NCBI RefSeq assembly: GCF_042663585.1
Contig: NZ_JBHTAN010000006.1
Location: 1,674,001 to 1,738,000 of the forward strand
Reading direction: 5' to 3'
Source of the DNA: Natranaeroarchaeum sp042663585
GTDB taxonomy: Archaea; Halobacteriota; Halobacteria; Halobacteriales; Natronoarchaeaceae
DNA length: 64,000 nucleotides
Shown: positions 9,107 through 17,329 of the stretch, in pieces
Layout of the letters: each line of letters opens with the position of its first letter
How positions within the stretch are numbered: the first letter of the stretch is position 1
Translations under genes and position numbers: made by a program
The notes under the pieces: model-generated
Seen by the model: the letters and a program-made list of their open reading frames with translations, nothing else
Database searches by the model: none
What the model was told of the DNA's origin: nothing

Positions 9107-9593
9107 GCCTCTCACCTCCGGGTGCGGGATAGTCGAACGCTCGCACGCGGAGGGTGCCATCGGCGGGTCGCCACGCTGGATTCCCGGCCCGGCTCCGGCC
9201 GGCTTCGACGTCCGCGTGAAAGGCCGCCCAGGCCTCTTTCTCTGTGTTGTGATCGTAGAGCGTTCGCGGGTCGTCACCGTCCAGGACGGCCCGCAACTGC
9301 TCGTCCTCGGCGACCGGAACCATCCGACCGTATGCGATCCGTGCAGTGCTCTCGCAGTCGTCGGCCCGGAGCCAAAGTCGTCGTTCGCCGATCCGCGCTT
9401 CGGTCGCGTCGTGAGCGTATCTACCCGTCGCTTCGTGGGGGGTGCTGGCCGTCTCCTCGATGGTGTTTGCCGCCGCGGTGGCGTCCGGCGGCGGCGTCGA
9501 CGGCAGACCCAGCGCCAGGCCGGCGAGCGCGACGCTCACGACGCCGACGCCGAGCCAGACGTACCAGCCATCGACCGGTGTCTCGGTATCCAT
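9084..9593 (-). CDS. Membrane-anchored protein, DUF7283-like
   Basis: A 169-residue protein starting MDTETPVDGWYVWLGVGVVS, with one membrane segment (about 11-30) and a mixed acidic and basic extracytoplasmic part. The N-terminus is the part I recognise as the DUF7283 family of Halobacteria. It is the second gene of the minus-strand cluster and overlaps the next gene by 23 bp. The gap to the upstream DUF7311-like gene is 51 bp. The role is inferred only from the neighbours, namely assembly or surface presentation of a pilus-like structure. Confidence 0.7.
   Translation of the reverse strand: MDTETPVDGWYVWLGVGVVSVALAGLALGLPSTPPPDATAAANTIEETASTPHEATGRYAHDATEARIGERRLWLRADDCESTARIAYGRMVPVAEDEQLRAVLDGDDPRTLYDHNTEKEAWAAFHADVEAGRSRAGNPAWRPADGTLRVRAFDYPAPGGERRVTLVAA
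9112..9119 (-). promoter_or_regulatory. Strong Shine-Dalgarno site fixing the DUF7285-like start
   Basis: GGAGGTGA on the minus strand, five bases before the GTG at 9106 and inside the 3' end of the upstream gene. It shows that this internal operon gene is translated by its own initiation, in contrast to the leaderless first genes elsewhere in the window. Confidence 0.7.
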
Positions 9594-9644
9594 GGCCCGC
9601 GCTGGCCGCGGGATAGTACTTAAACCGTCGGGGGAGATTGTGGC

Positions 9645-10154
9645 TCATCGGCGGGAAAGCACGACGAGCGGTTCGCCAGTGCCGCGCTCGCGGGTGAGCG
9701 ACAGGACGACTATTCGCTCGCCACTGCCCCGCAGTTCGAGACTGTCGCCGGAGGGGTTCGCGGCGTCGACGATCGGGGCATCGACGTGGACTGTCGTCGT
9801 ATGGCGACCGTCGACCGCGTAGCGGATCACTGACCGGTTCGCGGTTACGCGATGGATCTCGAACCGGTCGACCGGTCGGCTGGTAAACGACTCGCGCGGA
9901 AGCGTCAGCGTCAGGCTTCGCTTCGCGCCGTCGACGCCGGCCGGCGGTGGCTCTTCGTCGTCGACGAGCGAGGTTGCGGCGGTCTCGATATCGCCGGCAG
10001 CACGGTCGAGTGTCCCTTCGGTCCTGGTAGCCGCTCCGCGGTCGATGGCGGGCAGTGCAATGGCGAGCAATGAGGTCGTCAGCAGAACGGCGAGTACGAC
10101 GCGGATCACGGCGACGATGGGCGCGCTATGTCTCTTGAACCTGTGGAGACCCAC
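9645..10154 (-). CDS. Membrane-anchored protein, DUF7311-like
   Basis: Up to 169 residues from a GTG at 10154; an in-frame GTG at 10109 gives a product starting directly with IRVVLAVLLTTSLLAIALPA, which looks more like the family start. Neither has a clear ribosome-binding site. One N-terminal membrane segment is followed by an acidic soluble domain. It heads the five-gene minus-strand cluster. In other haloarchaea I expect a TadA-type ATPase and TadC-type membrane protein directly upstream of this family. Here the upstream neighbour is an unrelated plus-strand operon, so the cluster is incomplete or split. Confidence 0.6.
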   Translation of the reverse strand: MGLHRFKRHSAPIVAVIRVVLAVLLTTSLLAIALPAIDRGAATRTEGTLDRAAGDIETAATSLVDDEEPPPAGVDGAKRSLTLTLPRESFTSRPVDRFEIHRVTANRSVIRYAVDGRHTTTVHVDAPIVDAANPSGDSLELRGSGERIVVLSLTRERGTGEPLVVLSRR

Positions 10155-10283
10155 GGGTCGGGAAATCCGTCGATGCGGATGGGTTCTGGCCGGATCCGGT
10201 CTTGTCTGCTCTGTATCTTTGACTACGACTTCCGATTTCGCGGGTTCTGCTCTCTCATCGATCGGTGGATTTATGTCTCAGGT

Positions 10284-10332
10284 GTAAACAAGACTTTACT
10301 GTAAAGCGTACTTTACGGAAAGGCTGCTTTAC
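10284..10332 (+). promoter_or_regulatory. Three tandem GTAAAG-N4-CTTTAC palindromes (operator)
   Basis: Copies at 10284-10299 (GTAAAC-AAGA-CTTTAC), 10301-10316 (GTAAAG-CGTA-CTTTAC) and 10317-10332 (GGAAAG-GCTG-CTTTAC). Each is 16 bp and they lie head to tail. The last CTTTAC is centred about 26 bp before the ATG at 10356, so it could itself serve as or overlap the TATA box. This is the pattern expected for cooperative autorepression by the Xre protein encoded as the second gene. Confidence 0.7.
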
Positions 10333-10355
10333 GAACCAGAGAGGTGCCACGACTC

Positions 10356-10766
10356 ATGACACAGACTCAGACCGGTCTCGCCCAGAACAGATCCCCGAAA
10401 ACGTACAAGCGACTGATGCTTGCCCTCGGCGTGTTTGCAGGCGTCTCCCTCGGCGTTGGCTCTGCTCTCCAGCGACCGTTTATTGCGGTCGGGCTCTACG
10501 TCGTCGGAATGACTGCTGCAGTGTCGATTCCGTACACGACGGACCACCTGCTGTTCGACGAACGCGACGATACCATCCACCGGCGCGCAAGCGGGTTCAC
10601 GATGGCCGCGTTCGGCTGGCTCTCCGCACTCGTCTTCCCCTCGTTGGTCGTCCTTTCGGCGACTGACCACTTCGCATGGGGACCCGCCTCCGTAACGGTC
10701 GCCTGGACGACAGCCATCGTCTACATGACCTACGGGGTCGCTCTCGGCTACTACCGGGACAGATGA
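10356..10766 (+). CDS. DUF2178-like integral membrane protein
   Basis: A 136-residue protein with four predicted membrane segments (about 21-38, 44-60, 84-102, 110-128) and a conserved-looking loop DERDDTIHRRASGFT between segments 2 and 3, typical of DUF2178 proteins. An upstream in-frame GTG at 10344 is possible, but the ATG has GAGGTG nine bases upstream and sits at leaderless distance from the operator/TATA. Its stop overlaps the start of the Xre regulator (ATGA), so the two form a two-gene operon. The function of such membrane/Xre pairs is unknown; sensing by the membrane protein and signalling to the regulator is a guess. Confidence 0.8.
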   Translation: MTQTQTGLAQNRSPKTYKRLMLALGVFAGVSLGVGSALQRPFIAVGLYVVGMTAAVSIPYTTDHLLFDERDDTIHRRASGFTMAAFGWLSALVFPSLVVLSATDHFAWGPASVTVAWTTAIVYMTYGVALGYYRDR

Positions 10767-10969
10767 ACTGTGATATTCGGGAACGGCGCAACGAGCGCGG
10801 GGAGAGTCAGGCCGACCTGGCTGCCGCACTCGACGTCTCCCGACAGACGATCAACGCCATCGAGCGGGATCGGTACGATCCGTCGCTCGAACTCGCGTTC
10901 AAACTCGCGGAGCATTTCGACTGTTCGATCGAAGACCTGTTCGATCCTGCCCTGGATGAGGATTCGTAG
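10763..10969 (+). CDS. Xre-family helix-turn-helix regulator
   Basis: A 68-residue single-domain regulator. The helix-turn-helix reads ESQADLAAALDVSRQTINAI (about 14-33), followed by ERDRYDPSLELAFKLAEHF, a standard Cro/Xre layout. It begins inside the stop codon of the DUF2178-like gene (ATGA overlap), so synthesis is coupled. The array of three palindromes upstream of the operon is the obvious target. Such short regulators paired with small multi-pass membrane proteins recur in archaea and bacteria. Confidence 0.9.
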   Translation: MNCDIRERRNERGESQADLAAALDVSRQTINAIERDRYDPSLELAFKLAEHFDCSIEDLFDPALDEDS

Positions 10970-11005
10970 CCGGATGGCCAGCGTCGACGGAGACGGACAG
11001 TTCCG

Positions 11006-11275
11006 CTATGGCCGCAACGGAAGGTCGGCTCGTCCGTTCGAGCGCATGACCTCCCTGTTGCGGTCGGGCCACTCCAGCAACCGATCACGAAGCAACTCCC
11101 CCTCGTCCGTCTTCGGATCGTAGCCCCCGATCCTGGCGGTGAGCGTCAGGACGATCCAGCCGCCGTACCCGAGAACGACCGTCACGGCAGTCAGGACGAC
11201 CACCGAGACGACGACTCTCACGAGACGCGTTCTGAACGGCACGTCGGAGCTCCTCGACGCCGCTTCTGTTGTCAT
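11006..11275 (-). CDS. Small single-pass membrane protein, unknown
   Basis: An 89-residue protein starting MTTEAASRSSDVPFRTRLVR, with one membrane segment (VVVSVVVLTAVTVVLGYGGW, about 21-40) and a charged tail. Upstream residues in the same frame are not protein-like, so the ATG at 11275 is taken. I do not recognise a family. It is convergent with the Xre operon and divergent from ychF. Codon use looks normal for the window. Confidence 0.55.
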   Translation of the reverse strand: MTTEAASRSSDVPFRTRLVRVVVSVVVLTAVTVVLGYGGWIVLTLTARIGGYDPKTDEGELLRDRLLEWPDRNREVMRSNGRADLPLRP

Positions 11276-11469
11276 ATATCCAACTACTCCGCCGGGTACG
11301 TAAAATGCGGTGTGTCGACCGGAGATGCGGGGCCGAGAGCCCAGAGAACGTTCTGCTCTCGCACGGATGCGACTCGGCCCGCTCAGCGGACTAATCGGTC
11401 GCAGTTCACGGATCGTTCGGAACCCTCGAACCGAAAGGCAGTTTTCGGAGACCCGAGAAAGCACGTACA

Positions 11470-12651
11470 ATGATCTCTATCGCGCTTGCCGGGAAACCGA
11501 ACGCCGGCAAGTCCACGTTTTATACCGCGGCGACGCGGGCGGACGTCGATGTCGCCAACTACCCGTTTACGACGATTGATGCAAACCGGGGTGTCACCCA
11601 CGCCCGGACCGAGTGTCCGTGTCTGACCCGCGACGAGCGCTGTGGGAACGACAACTGTCACGACGGCAAGCGCTACGTTCCGATCGAGTTGCTCGACGTG
11701 GCAGGCCTCGTCCCCGGTGCCCACGAGGGGAAAGGGTTGGGCAATCAGTTCCTCGACGAACTCACGAACGCCGATGCCATCGTCAACGTCGTCGACGCGT
11801 CCGGTGGGACCAACGCGGAAGGTGAACCCGTCGAGACCGGCAGTCACGATCCGATCGAGGATATCGACTTCATCGAGGAGGAGATGGATCTCTGGCTGGC
11901 GGGCATCGTCGACCGCAACTGGGAGTCCATCGAACGCAAATCCCGCTCGCCGGGGTTCGATATCGACGAGGCGCTGGCCGACATGCTGACCGGATTCGGT
12001 GCGACTGAGGCCGAGGTCGCGGCAAGCCTGCGCGAGGTCGAATACCCCGAGAACCCGGCGGACTGGACCGACGAGCACCGCGAAGCCCTCGCACGAGACG
12101 TCCGCAAGCGAACCAAGCCGATCATCGTCGCGGCGAACAAGATCGATATCGCGCCCGAGGAGAACGTCGAGAAGCTACTCGACCTCGACAAGCCGGTGAT
12201 CCCCACGACGGCGGAGGGCGAACTCGCCCTGCGCAACGCCGCCGACGCGGGCCTCGTCGACTACGACCCCGGCGACGCCGAGTTCGAGATCGGCGAGAGC
12301 GTCAGCGAGCAACAACGCGAGGCGCTCGACGGCCTCCGCGGCGCGATGGACCGCTGGGACGGCACCGGAATCCAGGGTGCGCTCGACTACGCGGTCTACG
12401 ACCTGCTCGACCGGATCACGGCCTATCCCGTGCAGGACGCCAGCAAGTGGACCGACGCGAAGGGGAACGTGCTCCCGGACGCCTTCTTGCTCCGGCGTGG
12501 CTCGACACCGGTCGATCTGGCCTACGCCGTCCACTCCGATATCGGCGACGGCTACCTCCACGCCGTCAACGCGAAGACCAGCCGCGAGATCAGCGAGAAC
12601 TACGAACTGGAGGAGGGCGACGTCATCAAAATCGTCAGCACGGCGTCCTGA
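11470..12651 (+). CDS. ychF: YchF/OLA1-type P-loop NTPase (OBG family), archaeal form
   Basis: A 393-residue OBG-like NTPase with G1 GKPNAGKST (8-16), the G3 region DVAGLVPGAHEGKGLGNQFL (about 76-95), G4 NKID near 220 and a C-terminal TGS domain (from about 310, DAFLLRRGSTPVDLAYAVHS). An insertion with CPCLTRDERCGNDNCHDGK near 48-66 carries four cysteines and could bind metal or be redox-responsive; this lies between G1 and G3. The family associates with ribosomes, and some members hydrolyse ATP as well as GTP. It stands alone on the plus strand. Confidence 0.92.
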   Translation: MISIALAGKPNAGKSTFYTAATRADVDVANYPFTTIDANRGVTHARTECPCLTRDERCGNDNCHDGKRYVPIELLDVAGLVPGAHEGKGLGNQFLDELTNADAIVNVVDASGGTNAEGEPVETGSHDPIEDIDFIEEEMDLWLAGIVDRNWESIERKSRSPGFDIDEALADMLTGFGATEAEVAASLREVEYPENPADWTDEHREALARDVRKRTKPIIVAANKIDIAPEENVEKLLDLDKPVIPTTAEGELALRNAADAGLVDYDPGDAEFEIGESVSEQQREALDGLRGAMDRWDGTGIQGALDYAVYDLLDRITAYPVQDASKWTDAKGNVLPDAFLLRRGSTPVDLAYAVHSDIGDGYLHAVNAKTSREISENYELEEGDVIKIVSTAS

Positions 12652-12677
12652 CCGGCCGGGCGTCTCCCCAATCTCTG

Positions 12678-13529
12678 TCAGACCAGCGGCTGCCACCACA
12701 CCGCCGCGACGAGGACGGCGAGAAAGACGTAACTGCCCCTGACGAGCAACATCGTGGCGATTTCGGGGTCGCCGCGCCGGGCGAATCCGGCGACGACGCC
12801 GAAGGCGAGGGCGGCCAGCACGGAACTCGGCGGAAACGGGCCGAGCGCGGCCAGCGCAAGCACCAGGAGGAGCGCGACCAGCATCAGCCCGTAGGCGAGC
12901 GACATCGCGCGGTCGGGGCCGAGCGACACCGCAACCGTACGTTTCTCGATCGACAGGTCGTACTCGTAGTCCTGCATGTCGTCGATCACCTTGACGCCCG
13001 AGAGGAGGACGAGAAAGACGGCGGCGAAGGCGAGCGTGACGGGAGCAACGGTCGTGGCCTGCACGTAGAACCCGCCAAGCAGGGCGAACGCGATTCCGGC
13101 GGGATAGCCGGTCGTCGTGGTGAACGGATTGGTATCTAGCTGGGGTGCGTGGTGGTAGCCGATCAGCCAGCACGGCAGGGTCACCAGCGCGGCGGCGGCG
13201 TCGACGAGCAGGGCCAGCGCGATTGTGCAGGCGAAAAAGAGGATCGTCGCTCCGGCGAGTGCGGCACGACAGCCACCGACAGTGAGGGGGTGGTCGTCGT
13301 CCTCGCCGCGGATGTGGAAGTCCACGTAGCCGTCCTTGACGTGAGCGGTGTAGACGGCGGCAAAGACCGCGACAGCGTGGATCCCCGCAAGGGACGGGTC
13401 GAACGACCCGGCGAGGACGCCGCCAAAGAGCGCGGCGGCAATCGGTGGGAGCATGAATACGGGGTGTACCTGGGAGAGCAGGGCGCGTACGGATGCGTCG
13501 TGTCCCGCCCCGTGGCGTGCGAGCGACAT
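12678..13529 (-). CDS. UbiA-family prenyltransferase
   Basis: A 283-residue polytopic membrane protein with eight or nine hydrophobic segments. The two aspartate-rich loops of the superfamily are visible: DGYVDFHIRGEDD (about 66-78) and DDMQDYEYDLSIEKRTVA (about 187-204), which bind the Mg-prenyl-diphosphate. In haloarchaea members of this superfamily make archaeol lipids, menaquinone or other prenylated compounds; nothing adjacent says which. The first loop is DxxxD rather than the usual NxxxD, so it may be a divergent member. It ends 27 bp from the convergent ychF stop. Confidence 0.85.
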   Translation of the reverse strand: MSLARHGAGHDASVRALLSQVHPVFMLPPIAAALFGGVLAGSFDPSLAGIHAVAVFAAVYTAHVKDGYVDFHIRGEDDDHPLTVGGCRAALAGATILFFACTIALALLVDAAAALVTLPCWLIGYHHAPQLDTNPFTTTTGYPAGIAFALLGGFYVQATTVAPVTLAFAAVFLVLLSGVKVIDDMQDYEYDLSIEKRTVAVSLGPDRAMSLAYGLMLVALLLVLALAALGPFPPSSVLAALAFGVVAGFARRGDPEIATMLLVRGSYVFLAVLVAAVWWQPLV

Positions 13530-13584
13530 ACACCACGGTATGGACGGTACTTACATATAGTCAGGGTCCGGCGCGACACCGGTT

Positions 13585-13773
13585 TCAGCCCAACTGTGTC
13601 GCGAGACGACGGGCAAGCAGTGTCGTGAGCGCGCCGGCGAAGACTGCGAACGACAGTACTGGATATGACAATGCGATTATCAGCGCGAACACGCCAGCGG
13701 TCAACAGAGCGGCGACGAACGGATCTGCAGACGGGGACTGACGTGCGGTGTGAAGCGATGGTGTTTGGCTCAT
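13585..13773 (-). CDS. Small two-segment membrane protein, unknown
   Basis: A 62-residue peptide with a polar N-terminus of about 15 residues and two short hydrophobic stretches (about 19-35 and 37-54) ending RRLATQLG. It lies 55 bp upstream of the UbiA gene on the same strand and could be cotranscribed. The composition is that of a real membrane peptide rather than a shadow frame, but no family is recognised and no ribosome-binding site is obvious. Confidence 0.45.
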   Translation of the reverse strand: MSQTPSLHTARQSPSADPFVAALLTAGVFALIIALSYPVLSFAVFAGALTTLLARRLATQLG

Positions 13774-13875
13774 ACACGTATTGCTACGGCCTGTACCGCC
13801 ATAAGTATAATCTGAAATACATTTCTGTAACCGCGTTTACTTAAATCGATTTCAGGAACGAGCGGGGTCGGCAGG

Positions 13876-14772
13876 CTATGCAGAAATATCCGGGCGCTCG
13901 GTATCGATGATTTCGAGGTCCTCGTCGAGTACGACGGTCATCGTGTCGTCGTCGACGATCAGATCGACCGCCACGCGCGGGGGGTCGTGCGATCGGACGG
14001 TGACGGGGTCGTCGCTGACACACCACTCCAGTCGCCAGTACGGAGTCGCGGCGAGGTCGATTCCGTGCTCGTCGTAGAAGGCGACGACTGGGGACTGATC
14101 GAGCAGTCCCAGTCCGAGGGCCGAACACAGCGAGTGCTGGCAGTAGTCACAGACGTGCTCGACCCGGACCGACGCGCTCAGACAGCAATCGCCCTCGCGT
14201 TCGATAGTCGTCTGCATTCGACCGTTGCACTCGGGACAGACGCCGTCTTTGGCCAGACAGTGAAGATGGCGGACACGCTGGTCGAACGCTCGCAAGACCT
14301 CCTCGTCGGTGCGGTCGATCAGTCCGCCCGGCGGAAAGGAGTACTTGCCGTGTTCGTGTTCACACTCGGGACACCGGATGCGCAGTTGCTCGTCGGCGTA
14401 GACTGCCCTGAGTTCCGCTCCACACTGCGTGCACGGATCCACGGTGTCGATGGTCGTCTGCGGGTGTCCGGTGAACGACCCTGCCAGGACCGCCTGGATG
14501 ACTTTCTCCCCCGAGTGGCGGAGTTCGTAGCCGTCGTCGGCGTGGCGAACGAAGTGGTCAGTAAGCTTCTTGAGGTGGTAGTTGAACTGTGCGCTATCGT
14601 CGACGCCGACCGCGCCGTAGAGATCCGAGAACGCAACGGGTCCACCGTCTTCCGCCCACATTGCGCGGAGGATATCGATGCGGAGTTCGTTCCCGAGCAG
14701 GGCAAAGGCGTCGGACGGATCGATTGCTTCTGGAAGTCCACCGAACTCTCGGTCGGCTATGGCCTCGCTCAT
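13876..14772 (-). CDS. ArsR-like winged-helix regulator with Cys-rich C-terminal domain
   Basis: A 298-residue protein with an N-terminal winged helix (about 20-95: ALLGNELRIDILRAM, QFNYHLKKLTDHFV) and a C-terminal domain containing Cys pairs that look like zinc ribbons: CTQCGAE, CPECEHEHG, CPECNGR and CDYCQHS. This layout is common in haloarchaeal ArsR-type regulators. The ATG at 14772 is preferred over the longer frame because a TATA-like GGTATAATT (14796-14804) lies 28 bp upstream. The target and inducer are unknown. It is followed by the UbiA-side genes and preceded on the same strand by the aminotransferase. Confidence 0.8.
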   Translation of the reverse strand: MSEAIADREFGGLPEAIDPSDAFALLGNELRIDILRAMWAEDGGPVAFSDLYGAVGVDDSAQFNYHLKKLTDHFVRHADDGYELRHSGEKVIQAVLAGSFTGHPQTTIDTVDPCTQCGAELRAVYADEQLRIRCPECEHEHGKYSFPPGGLIDRTDEEVLRAFDQRVRHLHCLAKDGVCPECNGRMQTTIEREGDCCLSASVRVEHVCDYCQHSLCSALGLGLLDQSPVVAFYDEHGIDLAATPYWRLEWCVSDDPVTVRSHDPPRVAVDLIVDDDTMTVVLDEDLEIIDTERPDISA

Positions 14773-14795
14773 ACGGCCTTGTTCGTCCGCATACG

Positions 14796-14804
14796 GTATA
14801 ATTA
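14796..14804 (-). promoter_or_regulatory. TATA box of the winged-helix regulator gene
   Basis: AATTATACC on the minus strand, centred 28 bp before the ATG at 14772, consistent with a leaderless transcript and decisive for that start over the longer frame. Confidence 0.55.
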
Positions 14805-14874
14805 GTAGGATCAATCGATTTTTGTAAATACGATTAGAAGTTGGCGGCGTCGGCAAAGAGAGCCGACCGTCTGG

Positions 14875-15996
14875 TTACTCGACTCGCGCGGTCACGTCCC
14901 GAATGATCTCCAGCGCCTCTTTTAGCTCTTCCATGCTCGTCGCATAGGAGAGGCGGGCGTAGCCGTCGCCGTGGACGCCGAACGCATCGCCCGGTACGGC
15001 GACGACGCCGCTATCGATCAGTTCGTCGACCCAACCATCGGGCACTTTCGGCATGACGTAGAACGCGCCGCTGGGCTTGGGAACCGCAAGCCCGGCATCG
15101 TCAAGCCCGTCAAGCACGACGTCACGGCGCTCCTCGAACGCCGCGACCATCTCCTCGACTGGCTCCCGCGGGCCGTTCAGTGCGGCTTCGGCGGCGTACT
15201 GGGCCGGGGCGCTCGCACACGCCTGCATATACTGGTGGACGCGGAGCATCCGTTCGACGCGGCGGTTGGATCCCGTGACCCAGCCGAGTCGCCAGCCAGT
15301 CATCGAGTAGGTCTTCGAGCATGCGCCGACGACGACGACGTTGTCGCTCTCCGCGTATTCGATCGGCGAGTGGTGCTCCCCCTCGAAGACGATATGCTCG
15401 TACACCTCGTCGGAGATACAGAGTACGTCGTGTTCGTCGGCGATCCGGGCGAACTCGCGGATGTCGGCCTCGTCCTGTACTGCGCCAGTCGGGTTCGCGG
15501 GGCTGTTGATGACGAAGGCGGCAGTCTCCTCGGTGATGGCCTCCTCGACCGTCGCCGGGTCGAGTGTGAGGTCCTCGCGCAGTGGGACGGGCTTGGGCAC
15601 GCCGTCGGCCAGTCGCGTCAGGGCATCGTAGGAGACGAAGCCCGGATCGGGGAAGATCACTTCCTCCCCCGGATCGACGTGGGCTTCCACCGCGAGATGG
15701 AGCGCCTCGCTGCCACCGGCGGTGGCGATGACGTTGCCCGGTTCGACGGTGATCCCGTGATCACGGTCGTACGCGGTGCTGATAGCCTCGCGGAGGCTCT
15801 CGGTTCCTTTGTTCGAGGTGTAACCGTCAGCTTTGCCCGATTGGATCGCGTCGACGGCGGCCGACCGGGCGTGCTCCGGCGTCGGGAAGTCCGGCTGGCC
15901 GAGACCGAGGTTGATGGCGTCCTCGCCCGCGGCCTCGAACACTTCGCGGATCCCGCTAATCGATATTCCTTCGACCCGTGCTGCGAACTCAGTCAT
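14875..15996 (-). CDS. PLP-dependent class I/II aminotransferase
   Basis: A 373-residue fold-type I aminotransferase of the aspartate-aminotransferase superfamily. Motifs include LGLGQPDFPTP near 31-41, the PLP phosphate-contact ATAGGSEA (about 91), NSPANPTGAV (about 164), CISDEVYEH and the PLP-binding Lys in SKTYSMTGWRLGW (about 228-240). The C-terminus has the substrate Arg in YARLSYA. The donor and acceptor cannot be decided from sequence; aspartate, alanine or aromatic amino acids are all possible. Start MTEFAARVEGIS at 15996 has a GTTAACC stretch about 28 bp upstream. Confidence 0.9.
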   Translation of the reverse strand: MTEFAARVEGISISGIREVFEAAGEDAINLGLGQPDFPTPEHARSAAVDAIQSGKADGYTSNKGTESLREAISTAYDRDHGITVEPGNVIATAGGSEALHLAVEAHVDPGEEVIFPDPGFVSYDALTRLADGVPKPVPLREDLTLDPATVEEAITEETAAFVINSPANPTGAVQDEADIREFARIADEHDVLCISDEVYEHIVFEGEHHSPIEYAESDNVVVVGACSKTYSMTGWRLGWVTGSNRRVERMLRVHQYMQACASAPAQYAAEAALNGPREPVEEMVAAFEERRDVVLDGLDDAGLAVPKPSGAFYVMPKVPDGWVDELIDSGVVAVPGDAFGVHGDGYARLSYATSMEELKEALEIIRDVTARVE

Positions 15997-16105
15997 ACAA
16001 ATGTGGGGGGGCCGATCCGGGTTAACTGTTGATGTTCAGAGTCCGCAACGAGAACGTATCGCGAGCCACGGGAGGATGTCGATATTCTGTGACGAAGCGA
16101 CGAGG

Positions 16106-16342
16106 TTACTGTATCGACGCTTCCTCCCGCGGCGGATCCGATTGTATCGATCGATCGATACCTTCGACTAGCAAGCTGATTGCCTGTTTGTGTTCTTCCT
16201 TTGATTGATGAATGTGAAACGGGCCTGTCTGTTGTGCATCGTAGGCAGCGAACGCACCAGCAGGTAGCCTCTCCTCGCGTTCTAGATATCCTCGTACCTC
16301 AACCAGCAACGCGTGGAGGTGAATTAGCTCTTGGCTTCGCAC
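16106..16342 (-). CDS. UPF0058 family protein
   Basis: A 78-residue protein that begins with the family signature SQELIHLHALLVEVRGYLE and continues with HIHQSKEEHKQAI. UPF0058 proteins are short, His-rich and widespread in Halobacteria; their function is unknown. The only usable start is a GTG at 16342, as the nearby ATG is out of frame. It sits alone in an otherwise AT-richer intergenic area between the aminotransferase and the PAC2 protein. Confidence 0.8.
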   Translation of the reverse strand: MRSQELIHLHALLVEVRGYLEREERLPAGAFAAYDAQQTGPFHIHQSKEEHKQAISLLVEGIDRSIQSDPPREEASIQ

Positions 16343-16471
16343 AACATCAGCTACAATCCCCTCACAAATATACTATTTTACAATATATGATATGTGTTAG
16401 ATCGCGTTGCATGATGCACCATGTCACCCGGTAAGTATGTGATGGAGATTTTATAATTTATCGCGAGTCAC

Positions 16472-17215
16472 TCACTGGAACATCTTGATCCGCTGGGCCT
16501 GTGAGCTCTCCTGTGTGTCGGCCTCTTGCATCCGCTGGGCGAGTTGTTCTTTCTGCTCACGGATCGAGTCCGCCTGCTCGACGAGTCCCTCGACTTCGAC
16601 ATCGATCCCTGCCAGTGGCTCGATTCCGCGCGTGATCAGAATCCGCGCCGCCTCGGGGTCGGGGAACTGCGGATCGCTCTCGACGACCAGCACGGTGGAG
16701 GCGAGGCCGGTCTGTGCCGCCCGATTGAGCAGGCCGCCTGCGGGTCCGGCGACTGCACCGTTCTCGTCCGGGAGGTCGATCCCGTGATCGTCCAACCTAT
16801 CGGCCGCCGCCTCGCCGGTCGCGACGCCGAACAGGCCGGGTGGCTCGTCGTCCTTTTCGGCCGGGAAGCCGCTCAGATAGAGCGGATCGACGTCCTCGGA
16901 TTCGATCAAGCCCGTGAGACACGTCGCAAACTCCGAAGTCGCATCGGCCGGTATCGGGACGTCGCTCCGGAGCGCCAGCAGGTCGCGCTCCTCGTCCACA
17001 TACAGGCGAACCGGCGGCCGCACTGTACGGTCTCCCTCCTCGTAGACGCCGATCGGTGCGATCCCTTCGCAGTGGATGCTCGCGTAGTAGGACATATCGA
17101 ACTCCTCGATCAGGTGATCGGTCGCAATCTTCCCGACGAGGCCGATACCCGGCATCCCCTCGACGAGCGTCGGCGCGTCCAGTTCGATTTCCTCGTGCCG
17201 TTGGATGTGTCCCAT
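16472..17215 (-). CDS. Proteasome assembly chaperone family (PAC2) protein
   Basis: A 247-residue PAC2-family protein with LVEGMPGIGLVGKIATDHLI near the N-terminus (about 17-36) and a PAGGLLNRA loop in the middle. The C-terminal about 45 residues (VEQADSIREQKEQLAQRMQE) form a likely coiled coil. Archaeal PAC2 proteins are linked to proteasome assembly by homology only. An upstream ATG at 17230 adds five residues, but an archaeal TATA-like element near 17240-17248 is 29 bp from 17215, so that start is favoured. The very long frame beyond it lies opposite the methyltransferase gene and is a shadow. Confidence 0.85.
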   Translation of the reverse strand: MGHIQRHEEIELDAPTLVEGMPGIGLVGKIATDHLIEEFDMSYYASIHCEGIAPIGVYEEGDRTVRPPVRLYVDEERDLLALRSDVPIPADATSEFATCLTGLIESEDVDPLYLSGFPAEKDDEPPGLFGVATGEAAADRLDDHGIDLPDENGAVAGPAGGLLNRAAQTGLASTVLVVESDPQFPDPEAARILITRGIEPLAGIDVEVEGLVEQADSIREQKEQLAQRMQEADTQESSQAQRIKMFQ

Positions 17216-17329
17216 GTGTTGTGTGTTCATGCGCCAAGATAGTAAATCCGGCCCCAGTCGGAGACTCCGGTTCCGTGGCGGGGCGGCACTCCGAAACCGA
17301 CAAACGCTCCCCGGGCGAAAGCGGCGGTA

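Noticed and set aside
16343..16471. tRNA or other structured RNA in AT-rich intergenic sequences
   Set aside because: I looked for acceptor and T-arm patterns here and in other gaps and found none.
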